The notes under the pieces were generated by a model. That model ran no database searches, was not told where the DNA came from, and was given only the letters and a program-made list of their open reading frames with translations. The position numbers were made by a program, and so were the translations under genes. From contig JAFUDX010000009.1 in NCBI GenBank assembly GCA_017464425.1, positions 1 to 64,000 on the forward strand: a stretch of DNA of 64,000 nucleotides. The letters are read 5' to 3'. The stretch comes from Treponema sp. (GTDB lineage Bacteria > Spirochaetota > Spirochaetia > Treponematales > Treponemataceae). Positions 50,503-58,356 of the stretch are shown here, one piece after another. How positions within the stretch are numbered: the stretch's first letter is position 1; each line of letters starts with the position of its first letter.

Positions 50503-50865
50503 CTACTTCTGGTACTCGTCCATCAGTTTTTTGAGGTATTCGCGGTCATTTGTCGCTTTTTGCACATCGCTCCCCCGTCCCATAGCGTACAGTTTTGCGA
50601 AAAGACCGAGCAATTTATCAGTTGCCGTTTTTTCACCAGTCAAAAAGCCTTCGTTTCGTCCTTCTTGCTTAATTGTCTGAATCACTTCGCACATTTTCAC
50701 GCCTCCTTGCTTCTGCTTTGACAGAGACAAAACTTCATCCTGTATGTCCTTGAACGAGTTGTCGCCGGACATCACGCGGAAAAGTTCCAATATTTCTTCG
50801 ATGTGGTCAAGTTGTTTCTGAGAGCCTTCGTACCGCTCATGCAGCCGTTTTGTATTTCCAGCCAA
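50503..50865 (-). CDS. Probable C-terminal fragment of an Rpn-type nuclease/transposase
   Basis: 120 residues overlapping the end of the AAA-ATPase gene by 29 bp. The sequence is helical and charged; KMCEVIQTIKQEGRNEGFLT resembles the C-terminal tail of Rpn/PD-(D/E)XK family transposases, with the nuclease core absent. It may be a remnant that is still translated by coupling with the upstream gene, or a separate small protein. Confidence 0.45.
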   Translation of the reverse strand: MAGNTKRLHERYEGSQKQLDHIEEILELFRVMSGDNSFKDIQDEVLSLSKQKQGGVKMCEVIQTIKQEGRNEGFLTGEKTATDKLLGLFAKLYAMGRGSDVQKATNDREYLKKLMDEYQK

Positions 50866-52420
50866 GCATTCCCTTGCCTTCGCTCGAAAAGACGACGCCG
50901 ATTTTGAAGAGTTGTTTGCCCGACACGGCGAATCGGTCTGCGTATCCGTTCGCGCTGATTTGCTCTAAGGCTTCTGTTGCGACTTCATCAAAATCCCGTC
51001 CTTTGTCCATCTTAAGCTCAAAGATAAACACCGAGCCTTTTGTAGCGACCACGACATCGCTCCTGCCACAAACCGATTGCAGCTCGCTCACCACACGGTA
51101 GCCCGAAAGACGGAAAATCAAATGTGTCACAGATTCGTAGTAATTTTCGCACATGTCTTTTTTTACGACAGTGGGAAGGTCAGCGATTGCGGCTTTGATG
51201 ATTGCAAGCACTTTATCGATGTCGTTCTGCTCCAAAGCGTCGCACATATTTGCGATTGCAAGACCAAGGTCATCATACGGAACTGAAACGAATTTTTTAA
51301 GCAGAACATTTATAAACCCTTCCTCAATTTCACGGTTCGGGAAATCAAGCGTGTACATTCTGCTTGTTTTTTCAAAGCCTTTAATTGTAAGATAGCCGCT
51401 CTGATAAATGACAGGAAGCATGTTTTTGCTGTCGGGGTCATAATTTTTGAACTGGTCTTCTTTTGCTTTGCGACCGTTGATAATCGTAGTAAGTTCAAGT
51501 GGCTGATTCTGCAAGGTTTTTACTAAGAATGATGGCGTTCCGCTTTCAAACCAGTATGAGCCAAAATCTTTGGACTTAAGGCATTTTAAAAGACAAAACG
51601 GATTGTAAACGCCTTCAACATTATGCGTAAAATGATAGCCGTCGTACATCTGTGCCAACTTTTCTTTTGTCTCTTCAATTGTCATTTCCTGTTCTTGGGC
51701 GAGGGCTGCAATTTCGGGAGTAAAATAGTTTTCAAACTCGCTTTCGGAAATTCCACAAATCGAAGAATATGCTTTGTCAAGGCTTATGTCTTCAAGCTGA
51801 TTCAGTCCGCTGAAAATGTTCACATGGCTTACTTTCGTGATTCCCGTGATAAAAAGGAAGCGGATGTACTTGTCCAAATCTTTGAGCGGGCTGTAGAAAT
51901 TGCGCAATTCTTGGCGGTTTGCCTCCTCATGCTCCGTGTAGAGGGCATCCAAAATCGGCTTGGCGTATTCGTCGATTAAAATGACCACCTGCTTGCCCGT
52001 TTGTTTATTGAGATGGAAAATAAGGTCTCTCAATCTGACGGCGAAATTGTCCGATTTTTTTTGAAGCGCATAGTGTTTTTCATATTCCGAAAGAATAGCT
52101 TCCATCATCGACGAAAGCCTGCCGTTTGTTTCGTACGAGCCGCCACCAAAACTGATTTTGAGCACAGGATATTCAGTCCAGTTTTTTTCAAGTTTTTCAA
52201 GCGCAAGCCCTGTGAACAGCTCTTTTTTGCCGAGAAAATAGTATTCCATGGTGGAAAGCAGAAGGCTCTTCCCGAATCGGCGTGGACGGCTCAAAAAATA
52301 CGGCTTTCCTTCGGTTGCAAGTTTGTAGACAAAAGCAGTCTTATCCACATAAACACAACCACGTCTGCGTAAATCCTCAAAATCCTGAATGCCAATCGGC
52401 AGCTTTCGGCTCAAATCCAT
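50837..52420 (-). CDS. AAA-ATPase-like protein (PF09820) with PD-(D/E)XK nuclease domain (PF08011)
   Basis: 527 residues. Start MDLSRKLPIGIQDFEDLRRR at ATG 52420. KTAFVYKL, FLSRPRRFGKSLLLSTMEYYF (P-loop-like) and VVILIDEYAKPILDAL (Walker B) mark the PF09820 domain; the C-terminal part (HLIFRLSGYRVVSELQSVCG, then RSDVVVATKGSVFIFELKMD) is the PF08011 nuclease, with D and E-x-K catalytic pattern. The family is very abundant in gut bacteria and its function is unknown. A near-consensus promoter has its -10 six bases before the ATG, so the mRNA may be leaderless; no ribosome site is visible. Confidence 0.92.
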   Translation of the reverse strand: MDLSRKLPIGIQDFEDLRRRGCVYVDKTAFVYKLATEGKPYFLSRPRRFGKSLLLSTMEYYFLGKKELFTGLALEKLEKNWTEYPVLKISFGGGSYETNGRLSSMMEAILSEYEKHYALQKKSDNFAVRLRDLIFHLNKQTGKQVVILIDEYAKPILDALYTEHEEANRQELRNFYSPLKDLDKYIRFLFITGITKVSHVNIFSGLNQLEDISLDKAYSSICGISESEFENYFTPEIAALAQEQEMTIEETKEKLAQMYDGYHFTHNVEGVYNPFCLLKCLKSKDFGSYWFESGTPSFLVKTLQNQPLELTTIINGRKAKEDQFKNYDPDSKNMLPVIYQSGYLTIKGFEKTSRMYTLDFPNREIEEGFINVLLKKFVSVPYDDLGLAIANMCDALEQNDIDKVLAIIKAAIADLPTVVKKDMCENYYESVTHLIFRLSGYRVVSELQSVCGRSDVVVATKGSVFIFELKMDKGRDFDEVATEALEQISANGYADRFAVSGKQLFKIGVVFSSEGKGMLGWKYKTAA

Positions 52421-52426
52421 GCAAAA

Positions 52427-52455
52427 ATTATAGCACAATATGCAAGAATTGTCAG
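52427..52455 (-). promoter_or_regulatory. Promoter adjoining the start codon of the AAA-ATPase gene
   Basis: Minus strand CTGACA (52455-52450), 17-bp spacer ending TGC, TATAAT (52432-52427), then six bases and ATG 52420. Hexamers and spacing equal those at 18439-18467. Confidence 0.75.
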
Positions 52456-52478
52456 TTTTTTTGCACTTTCGTCAGGCT

Positions 52479-53381
52479 TTACTTTTCTCTGAGCAGTTTT
52501 CTCACGCGATTATAATACCCCAAATACAAAATCCGTTTTAGCCCGTGCAGATTTTCTTTCGTGAAGTAGGGAAATTCGATGTTTTCATCTTTTGCCGTTT
52601 CGAGGATTTTGTAGTCGCCGTTAACACGCCAGCCGTTTAGAAGTCCGATGCTGATTGAGCAGGTGGGGCAGCCGAACGAGCAGGCAACGCACAAAAGACA
52701 GTTCGTGCCGAATTTGAAGCGATTTTTTTCTGAATCGTAGGTGATGTTCCCGTAGGGGCAGGCGCGCACGCATTTTTGGCAGCCGATGCAAGTCTTTTTG
52801 TTCACGCGCATAAACGGCGACTGAACGCGGGCGTAATTCCAGAGCAAAAATCGCACGATTACGGCAAACGCAGACAGAAAATTCCGTCGGTAGATTTTTG
52901 TCCGTGTGCCCGTTTGGATTTCTTTGCACGAGTGTTCGGCGAGTTTTTCGGCATACAGGTATTCTGATTTGACCATTTCGGGCGAGTGACGGAAAATCAT
53001 ATTGTACGGCATGACATAGCGCATTTGGTGAACGAAATCGTAGCCTTTTTTGCTCATCATGCGCACGACTTTTTGGCTCGCAAAGTCGTTGAAGTGCAAG
53101 CCTTCGCCACTCGTCGTGAGAATGAAAGCGGGCTTTTGCACAGCGGGCAGACTTTTGCAGAATTCCCACATAATGCGCGGTGCGTTAAAGCCGTGAACAG
53201 GATGACCGATTCCGACCAAATCAAAATCAGCGGGATTCGGAACATCCGGTGCGACCGTTCCGCCGAGCATTTTTATCGGGTAGACGGTCGTTTCGTAGCC
53301 TACGAGAAATTTTTTGTAAAGTTCAGCGATGAGCCGAGTATTCCCCGTTCCGCTGAAAACATAGATTACGCATTTCTTCAT
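52479..53381 (-). CDS. EFR1-type ferredoxin-flavodoxin protein
   Basis: 300 residues from ATG 53381, which overlaps the upstream stop (ATGA). Flavodoxin-like N-terminal half: VIYVFSGTGNTRLIAELYKK, GIGHPVHGFNAP, TTSGEG. The C-terminal half has two [4Fe-4S] motifs: CIGCQKCVRACP and CLLCVACSFGCP. Such fusions shuttle electrons between flavin and iron-sulfur centres in anaerobes; EFR1 proteins have no assigned partner. Coupling to the SDR/zinc-ribbon gene suggests that they act together. Confidence 0.9.
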   Translation of the reverse strand: MKKCVIYVFSGTGNTRLIAELYKKFLVGYETTVYPIKMLGGTVAPDVPNPADFDLVGIGHPVHGFNAPRIMWEFCKSLPAVQKPAFILTTSGEGLHFNDFASQKVVRMMSKKGYDFVHQMRYVMPYNMIFRHSPEMVKSEYLYAEKLAEHSCKEIQTGTRTKIYRRNFLSAFAVIVRFLLWNYARVQSPFMRVNKKTCIGCQKCVRACPYGNITYDSEKNRFKFGTNCLLCVACSFGCPTCSISIGLLNGWRVNGDYKILETAKDENIEFPYFTKENLHGLKRILYLGYYNRVRKLLREK

Positions 53382-54964
53382 AGTTTTTCCGCGGGAACAA
53401 TCATATCGTCGTCTTCGTGCTCGTCGTAGGGGTAGGCGTTGTTTTCTTCTGACTTTGAATGTGTGTCGTACCACACTTGCGCGTAGAACGGGATTTTTGC
53501 CGCCGCTTTGTCGAATGCCCACGGGAGAGCCTCACAACATTCAGGGCACCAGAATCCGCCGCGCAGAATCGCAAAGGGCGTGGAAGCAAATTCGTGACCG
53601 TTGTGGCATTTCCAAGTGATTTTTGTGTGCATGTCGCCCTGCGTGAAGTCGCCTAAAACTGAGCCGCCACGGAATGAAGCCGCGCTCTTTAAATCGTCGA
53701 GCGTGATTTCTGAATCCGATTTTGTGTCGTCAAAGCCGTGATTGAGCGCAAACCGAGTGGCTTTTGCTTCATTTTTTAAGTCGGCGTAATCGATTGCGCC
53801 TTCCGCGCTCTGACCTTTCGCAAGAATCGGAAATTCTGCCCATGTTTTTGGCAATTTGTCGTATGCCTCTTTTCCGCCGAAGAACGCATCAATCCGCCCT
53901 TTTTTTCCGAGCCGAACCCAATTTTGCGGCGCATTTGAATTTTTTAGAAGCCGCTCAATCGCGAATTTTCGAATCAATTTTGCGGGAACGAGGGCACCGA
54001 GTTTGTAGTACCAGAGCGATTTTTCCATTCGCTTCCAAAAATCTGCCGTCGTTTCGCGGCGATAGTCAAGCCAGTCATTCAAAATGTGGGAATCGGTGTA
54101 CCAAACGCCGTGGAAATTGCGCGGAATGTTCCAGTGCGGCTCAAAGAATTTTTCGGCGTTCGCGCCCATCAAGCCGAATCCGAAGTTGAAGGTTTCGTAG
54201 CCCGTTTCACGGCATTTTTCGCCGCCGCCGATATTGTAGCTGTTCTGCCAGAATCCGTTCAGTTTGCCGCTTAAATCGCGCTCAACGAGATGTTCAATCA
54301 TCAGCCCCGAATCGCGGTCAGTGACCCATTCAAACGGAGCGTTCCAGCAAGTGTGGAACATCAAGCCGTCGTTCATATTGTTCGCAAGAAAATATTTGTG
54401 ATACACCGCCGTCTGCCGCAAAACGACCCAATTTTTTAGCCCCGACTCAAGCACATACCGCTCGCCCTTGATTTTTGCGGCAGAATAGTAATCATACGCG
54501 CTCGACAGCACGGGGTCGCCCATCCGTGCCCATGGGTGATGATAGTCGCGGTTTCCGTACACGGCGACCGTTGAAATGTGCACGAGTTTTATGTGCTCCA
54601 TGCGAGAGCTCGCCTTAATCGCATCGACAACATTTTTTGTGCCCGTAAAATTCGTGGCGAATGTGTTTTTGGGATTGTGGTCGGCTTTTGGCGGAATCAC
54701 CGCGCCGCAGTGAATCACATAATCCGCTCCCTCAACAAGGCGTGCGACCTCATCATAATTCGCCAAATCTCCGCGCACGAGCGTAATCCGCCCCTTTCCT
54801 TTTTTCAAAAGTGACTTAAAAAACGCACGGAATCGCTTTGTGCGCGAATGCACAAAAAGCCGCAAATCAAAATCATTTTCTGAATCCAAAAGGTGGGCAA
54901 CAACTTCCCCGCCCATAGCCCCGTCCGAGCCAGTCACCGCAATCGTAATTTTCTTTTCAGCCAT
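53378..54964 (-). CDS. NAD(P)-dependent epimerase/dehydratase (extended SDR) fused to a zinc ribbon
   Basis: 528 residues. The SDR part (about 1-345) has TGSDGAMGGEVVAHLL (GxxGxxG), DYVIHCGAVIPP, and catalytic YxxxK in YDYYSAAKIKGE. The C-terminal region (about 425-500) contains TWKCHNGHEFASTP and GGFWCPECCEAL, a CxxGH...CPxC ribbon like that of DUF4379 proteins; an acidic tail follows. SDR enzymes reduce or epimerise nucleotide sugars or related compounds; the substrate is unknown. The unusual fusion and coupling with an EFR1 ferredoxin point to a redox role. A TATACT lies six bases before ATG 54964. Confidence 0.85.
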   Translation of the reverse strand: MAEKKITIAVTGSDGAMGGEVVAHLLDSENDFDLRLFVHSRTKRFRAFFKSLLKKGKGRITLVRGDLANYDEVARLVEGADYVIHCGAVIPPKADHNPKNTFATNFTGTKNVVDAIKASSRMEHIKLVHISTVAVYGNRDYHHPWARMGDPVLSSAYDYYSAAKIKGERYVLESGLKNWVVLRQTAVYHKYFLANNMNDGLMFHTCWNAPFEWVTDRDSGLMIEHLVERDLSGKLNGFWQNSYNIGGGEKCRETGYETFNFGFGLMGANAEKFFEPHWNIPRNFHGVWYTDSHILNDWLDYRRETTADFWKRMEKSLWYYKLGALVPAKLIRKFAIERLLKNSNAPQNWVRLGKKGRIDAFFGGKEAYDKLPKTWAEFPILAKGQSAEGAIDYADLKNEAKATRFALNHGFDDTKSDSEITLDDLKSAASFRGGSVLGDFTQGDMHTKITWKCHNGHEFASTPFAILRGGFWCPECCEALPWAFDKAAAKIPFYAQVWYDTHSKSEENNAYPYDEHEDDDMIVPAEKL

Positions 54965-54970
54965 AGGAAG

Positions 54971-54976
54971 AGTATA
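54971..54976 (-). promoter_or_regulatory. -10 element six bases before the SDR start codon
   Basis: Minus strand TGC-TATACT, then six bases (CTTCCT) and ATG. There is no purine-rich ribosome site. The -35 region is weak. Same spacing as at 2659 and 52427. Confidence 0.5.
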
Positions 54977-54996
54977 GCAGAAAACGCTATTGGTTT

Positions 54997-57744
54997 CTAT
55001 CTACCGCTCAAAGACTTTTTCCACCGTGCAACTAAATCAAGTGCCTGTCGCGGTGTCATGTCATCGGGGGCGCTGCTTAAAATTTCATCTAGCACAAGCT
55101 CTTCATCACTGAAAAGGCCTGGCATCGAAACGGATTTTTGGAGTGGCTTTTCTTCGGGGGAAGATTGCAGCGTTTGAAGATTTTGCGCCCCCGTTCCGCC
55201 GTTTTCTGCCTGCAAATTGTTCAAGATTTCGTTTGCACGGCGAATAACGCTCTGGGGCACGCCCGCCAATGAAGCCACATGAATTCCGTATGAATTTTCG
55301 CTCGCCCCGACTTTGATTTTTCGCAAGAACGTGATTTTATCGTTTTCTTCGCTCACTTCCATGCACAAAAGTTGCAGTTTCGGGTGATTCAAGCGCGTAA
55401 GTTCGTGATAGTGCGTGGCAAACAGCGTTTTGCACTTTAGGGCATTCAAGAGATATTCCGAGACCGCCCAGGCAATAGAAAGTCCGTCTTCGGTGCTCGT
55501 TCCGCGCCCCACTTCGTCCATAATCACGAATGATTTTTCGGTGGCGGTACGCAAAATGTAGGCGGTTTCCGTCATTTCAACAAGGAATGTAGACTCGCCA
55601 CGGGCAAGGTTGTCACTCGCTCCCACACGGCAGAAAATGCGGTCAACAATGCCGATGTGCGCTTCTTTTGCGGGAACGAACGAGCCAATCTGTGCGAGCA
55701 GGGCGATGAGCGCATTCTGCCGTAAATAGGTCGATTTTCCCGCCATGTTCGGGCCGGTGATTAAGCCGAAATAGGGGAGAGATGCTGAAACAAGTTCAGC
55801 ATGACCCGTGTTGTCATTTTGAACACAGACTCCGTCATTCTGAGCACAAACTTCGTCATTCTGAGCTTGTCTCCGAATCTCCTCGCTTGAAAGGGCAATG
55901 TCGTTCGGAACGAATTCGCCGCTCGGAAGGTGCAGTTCCACGACGGGGTGACGGCCAGCCTTTACGACGAATGTTTTTGAATTATCTACAAGCGGCTTTA
56001 CCCAGCCATGCAAAATCGCGGCATAGGCAAGCGAACTTGTGACATCGGCATAGGCGACTTCTTTTGCCGTCTGCAGAAGGTAATTCGTTTGCGCGGCGAT
56101 TTTTGAGCGCACTTCGAGGAACAACGCCTTTTCAGTTTCGATGATTTTAAGGCTTGCCTCGTTGATTTGCTTTTCGATTTCCTGCAAGCGCGGCGTAGTG
56201 TAGCGGTCGGCATTCGTGAGTGCACGGCGCATAATGAAGTGGCTTGGCACTTGGCTCGTTTTTCCGCGCGTGATTTCGATGTAATAGCCAGAAAGTGAGT
56301 TGCTTCGGATGCGGAGATTCGGGATTCCGCTTGCCCGTTTTTCTTCTTCGGCGTATTCTTCAAGAATTTTGTTCACATTGTCGTGGATTTTTCGGTACTC
56401 GTCGAGTTGCTCTGACCAGCCGTCTTTTATGATTCTGCCTTCGTCAAGGGAAGTGGCGGGGTCTTCCAAAATTGCATCTCGGATTAATGCGGCAATTTGC
56501 TCAGCGATTTCTTTTTGTGTGTGCGTAAAGCCAAAATTGTCGAGTTGTTCTCGGACACGGAGCCAGTTTTCAAGGCTCGCTCGCAACGCCTGCAAATCTT
56601 TTGCGTGGGCGCGCTCCATTGCGACACGCCCTGCCAGTCGTTCAATATCCAAAATGTCGGCAAAAATTTCATGCACATATTCAAGAAGATTCCGATTTTG
56701 CACGAAAAGTTCCACATGGTTTTGCCGCGCGTGGATTTCATCGACATTCGTGAGCGGGTACAAAAGCCAATTCCGCAACATTCGCTTTCCCATTGCGGTC
56801 TGCGTGTGCGAAAGGCACTCCAAAAGCGAAAATTGGCTCGTTCCGTCGCGAAGATTCTGCACGATTTCAAGATTTCGGCGCGAAGAATCGTCCATAATCA
56901 CAAACTGACTGTCGCGGTAGATTTTAATTCCCGTGACATGCGGTGAATTCGTGGTCGTCGTTTTTTGAAGGTAATCGAGCAAAAATCCTGCGGGCGCGAC
57001 TTCGGGGGATTTTTCATCGAGCGAAAATGATTGCAGATTTGCCGTGCCGAATTGCGTGCAAAGCCGTTTATATGAAAGATTTTGGTCAAAATTCCAATCG
57101 GGATAGTACGAAACGGCGATGTGTTCTGCCTGCAACAACGCGTTCTGAACAATTTCGTTTTTTTCAAGATTTTGAGGCAAAAGCAATTCTCGCGGATAGC
57201 ATCGGTCAAGTTCCTTACTGAAATTTTCCGCCATATCGCTTTCAAACCAACTCGTCGCAAAAAAATCAGAGGTGGTCACATCGATGTAGGCAAATCCGAC
57301 CTTGCCTTTTTGCGAGACAACGCACGCGAGGAAGTTGTTCGCCCCGCCTTCAAGGTATTCGCTTTCGAGGGCAGTTCCCGGCGTAATCACTTCGATGACT
57401 TTGCGTTCGGTGAGCGTTTTTCCGTTCGGCTCACCAATTTGCTCACAGATTGCGATTCGCTTTCCGCAACGGAGCAAGCGGGCAATGTAAATCTTTACGG
57501 CGTGAAAGGGGATTCCGCACATGGGAGATGAGCCGCGATGTGTGAGCGTAAGATTTAAAAGACGGGAAACTTCGATGGCATCCTGATTGAACATCTCGTA
57601 AAAATCGCCGAGACGGTAAAACAGGACTTCATCTTTGTGCTGGTCTTTTATTGAAAGGTACTGAATCATCATCGGCGTGAGTTCAGAACTTTCACTACGG
57701 GATTGAATCGTTCCCGCAACGATAGAGTCTTTATTTCTACCCAT
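54997..57744 (-). CDS. mutS: DNA mismatch repair protein MutS with in-frame repeat insertion
   Basis: 915 residues, about 40-50 above the norm. It recognises mismatches and starts repair. The N-terminal DNA-binding motif is FYRLGDFYEMF. ATPase marks: Walker A ITGPNMAGKSTYLRQN (GPNMAGKS at about 664), FLVEMTETAYIL, FVIMDEVGRGTSTEDGLSIA and FATHYHELT. Residues about 620-655, ending about nine before Walker A, are RRQAQNDEVCAQND-type sequence finishing GHAELVSAS, the translation of a family A palindromic repeat (55780-55885). The rest aligns normally, so activity is likely. The skp stop lies three bases before its start, in the tamB-bamA-skp-mutS operon. Confidence 0.97.
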   Translation of the reverse strand: MGRNKDSIVAGTIQSRSESSELTPMMIQYLSIKDQHKDEVLFYRLGDFYEMFNQDAIEVSRLLNLTLTHRGSSPMCGIPFHAVKIYIARLLRCGKRIAICEQIGEPNGKTLTERKVIEVITPGTALESEYLEGGANNFLACVVSQKGKVGFAYIDVTTSDFFATSWFESDMAENFSKELDRCYPRELLLPQNLEKNEIVQNALLQAEHIAVSYYPDWNFDQNLSYKRLCTQFGTANLQSFSLDEKSPEVAPAGFLLDYLQKTTTTNSPHVTGIKIYRDSQFVIMDDSSRRNLEIVQNLRDGTSQFSLLECLSHTQTAMGKRMLRNWLLYPLTNVDEIHARQNHVELFVQNRNLLEYVHEIFADILDIERLAGRVAMERAHAKDLQALRASLENWLRVREQLDNFGFTHTQKEIAEQIAALIRDAILEDPATSLDEGRIIKDGWSEQLDEYRKIHDNVNKILEEYAEEEKRASGIPNLRIRSNSLSGYYIEITRGKTSQVPSHFIMRRALTNADRYTTPRLQEIEKQINEASLKIIETEKALFLEVRSKIAAQTNYLLQTAKEVAYADVTSSLAYAAILHGWVKPLVDNSKTFVVKAGRHPVVELHLPSGEFVPNDIALSSEEIRRQAQNDEVCAQNDGVCVQNDNTGHAELVSASLPYFGLITGPNMAGKSTYLRQNALIALLAQIGSFVPAKEAHIGIVDRIFCRVGASDNLARGESTFLVEMTETAYILRTATEKSFVIMDEVGRGTSTEDGLSIAWAVSEYLLNALKCKTLFATHYHELTRLNHPKLQLLCMEVSEENDKITFLRKIKVGASENSYGIHVASLAGVPQSVIRRANEILNNLQAENGGTGAQNLQTLQSSPEEKPLQKSVSMPGLFSDEELVLDEILSSAPDDMTPRQALDLVARWKKSLSGR
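55780..55885 (-). repeat. Family A palindromic repeat embedded in mutS
   Basis: AGATGCTGAAACAAGTTCAG then CATGAC, followed by three near-repeats of GTCATTCTGAGCACA type and GAGCTTGTCTCCGAATCTCC. It corresponds to the intergenic copies at 7803-7858 and 58290-58352, and reads through without a stop on the mutS strand. Confidence 0.85.
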
Positions 57745-57747
57745 TTT

Positions 57748-58269
57748 TTACAGTCCCAGTTCGGAAATTACTTTGTCGGTAACATCCACTGAAGAACTGT
57801 ACCACAAGATTGCGTTGTTCTGCTGCAAAGAAAGAATCATGCTGTAGCCTTCGTTTTCGGCAACTTTTTCAATTACAGAATACAGTTTTTTATAGAAGGA
57901 ATCTGAATTCTGCAAGTTGTTTTTCATTGATTCAAGTTCGATATTTTTGGCATTCGTGTACTCGGTGAGCGCATCAGTCTTTTTGATGATGTCGGAGTCA
58001 AGTTTTGAAGCCTGAGCGTCGTTTCCCGATGAAACGGCATCTGACTTTTGCGTTTTGAGCTTTTGAATTTCCTCAGTTCGCTTGGTGATTTCGCGCTGGA
58101 ATTCAGCCTTTTTGTTCTCGTAGTTACGGATAGGCGCAGAATTGCGGAAATATGCCTGATACACCTTCGCCGTATCGACCACACCGAACCGCGTAATCTG
58201 CTGGGCAAACACGCCACTCGCCAAAACAAGTGAGAAAATCAGAAAAATGAAACATTTCTTTAAACTCAT
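57748..58269 (-). CDS. skp: Periplasmic chaperone Skp/OmpH family
   Basis: 173 residues from ATG 58269 (ribosome site GGAAGTA); the upstream in-frame codons lie in a repeat. Signal peptide MSLKKCFIFLIFSLVLASGV ending at FAQ. The mature protein opens FGVVDTAKVYQAYF, the OmpH motif, then has long Lys/Glu-rich helices (about 45-130) and returns to strands (YSMILSLQQNNAILWYSSSV). Skp trimers hold unfolded outer-membrane proteins on the way to BamA, whose gene is just upstream. Confidence 0.92.
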   Translation of the reverse strand: MSLKKCFIFLIFSLVLASGVFAQQITRFGVVDTAKVYQAYFRNSAPIRNYENKKAEFQREITKRTEEIQKLKTQKSDAVSSGNDAQASKLDSDIIKKTDALTEYTNAKNIELESMKNNLQNSDSFYKKLYSVIEKVAENEGYSMILSLQQNNAILWYSSSVDVTDKVISELGL

Positions 58270-58289
58270 ACTTACTTCCTTATTTTCTG

Positions 58290-58352
58290 TCATGCCGAAT
58301 TTATTTCGGCATCTTTTGTTTTTAGATGCTGAATCAAGTTCAGCATGACGGT
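58290..58352. repeat. Family A palindromic repeat between bamA and skp
   Basis: TGTCATGCCGAATTTATTTC then GGCATC, followed by AGATGCTGAATCAAGTTCAG and CATGAC. It is the closest relative of the mutS-embedded copy. Confidence 0.8.
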
Positions 58353-58356
58353 CAAA

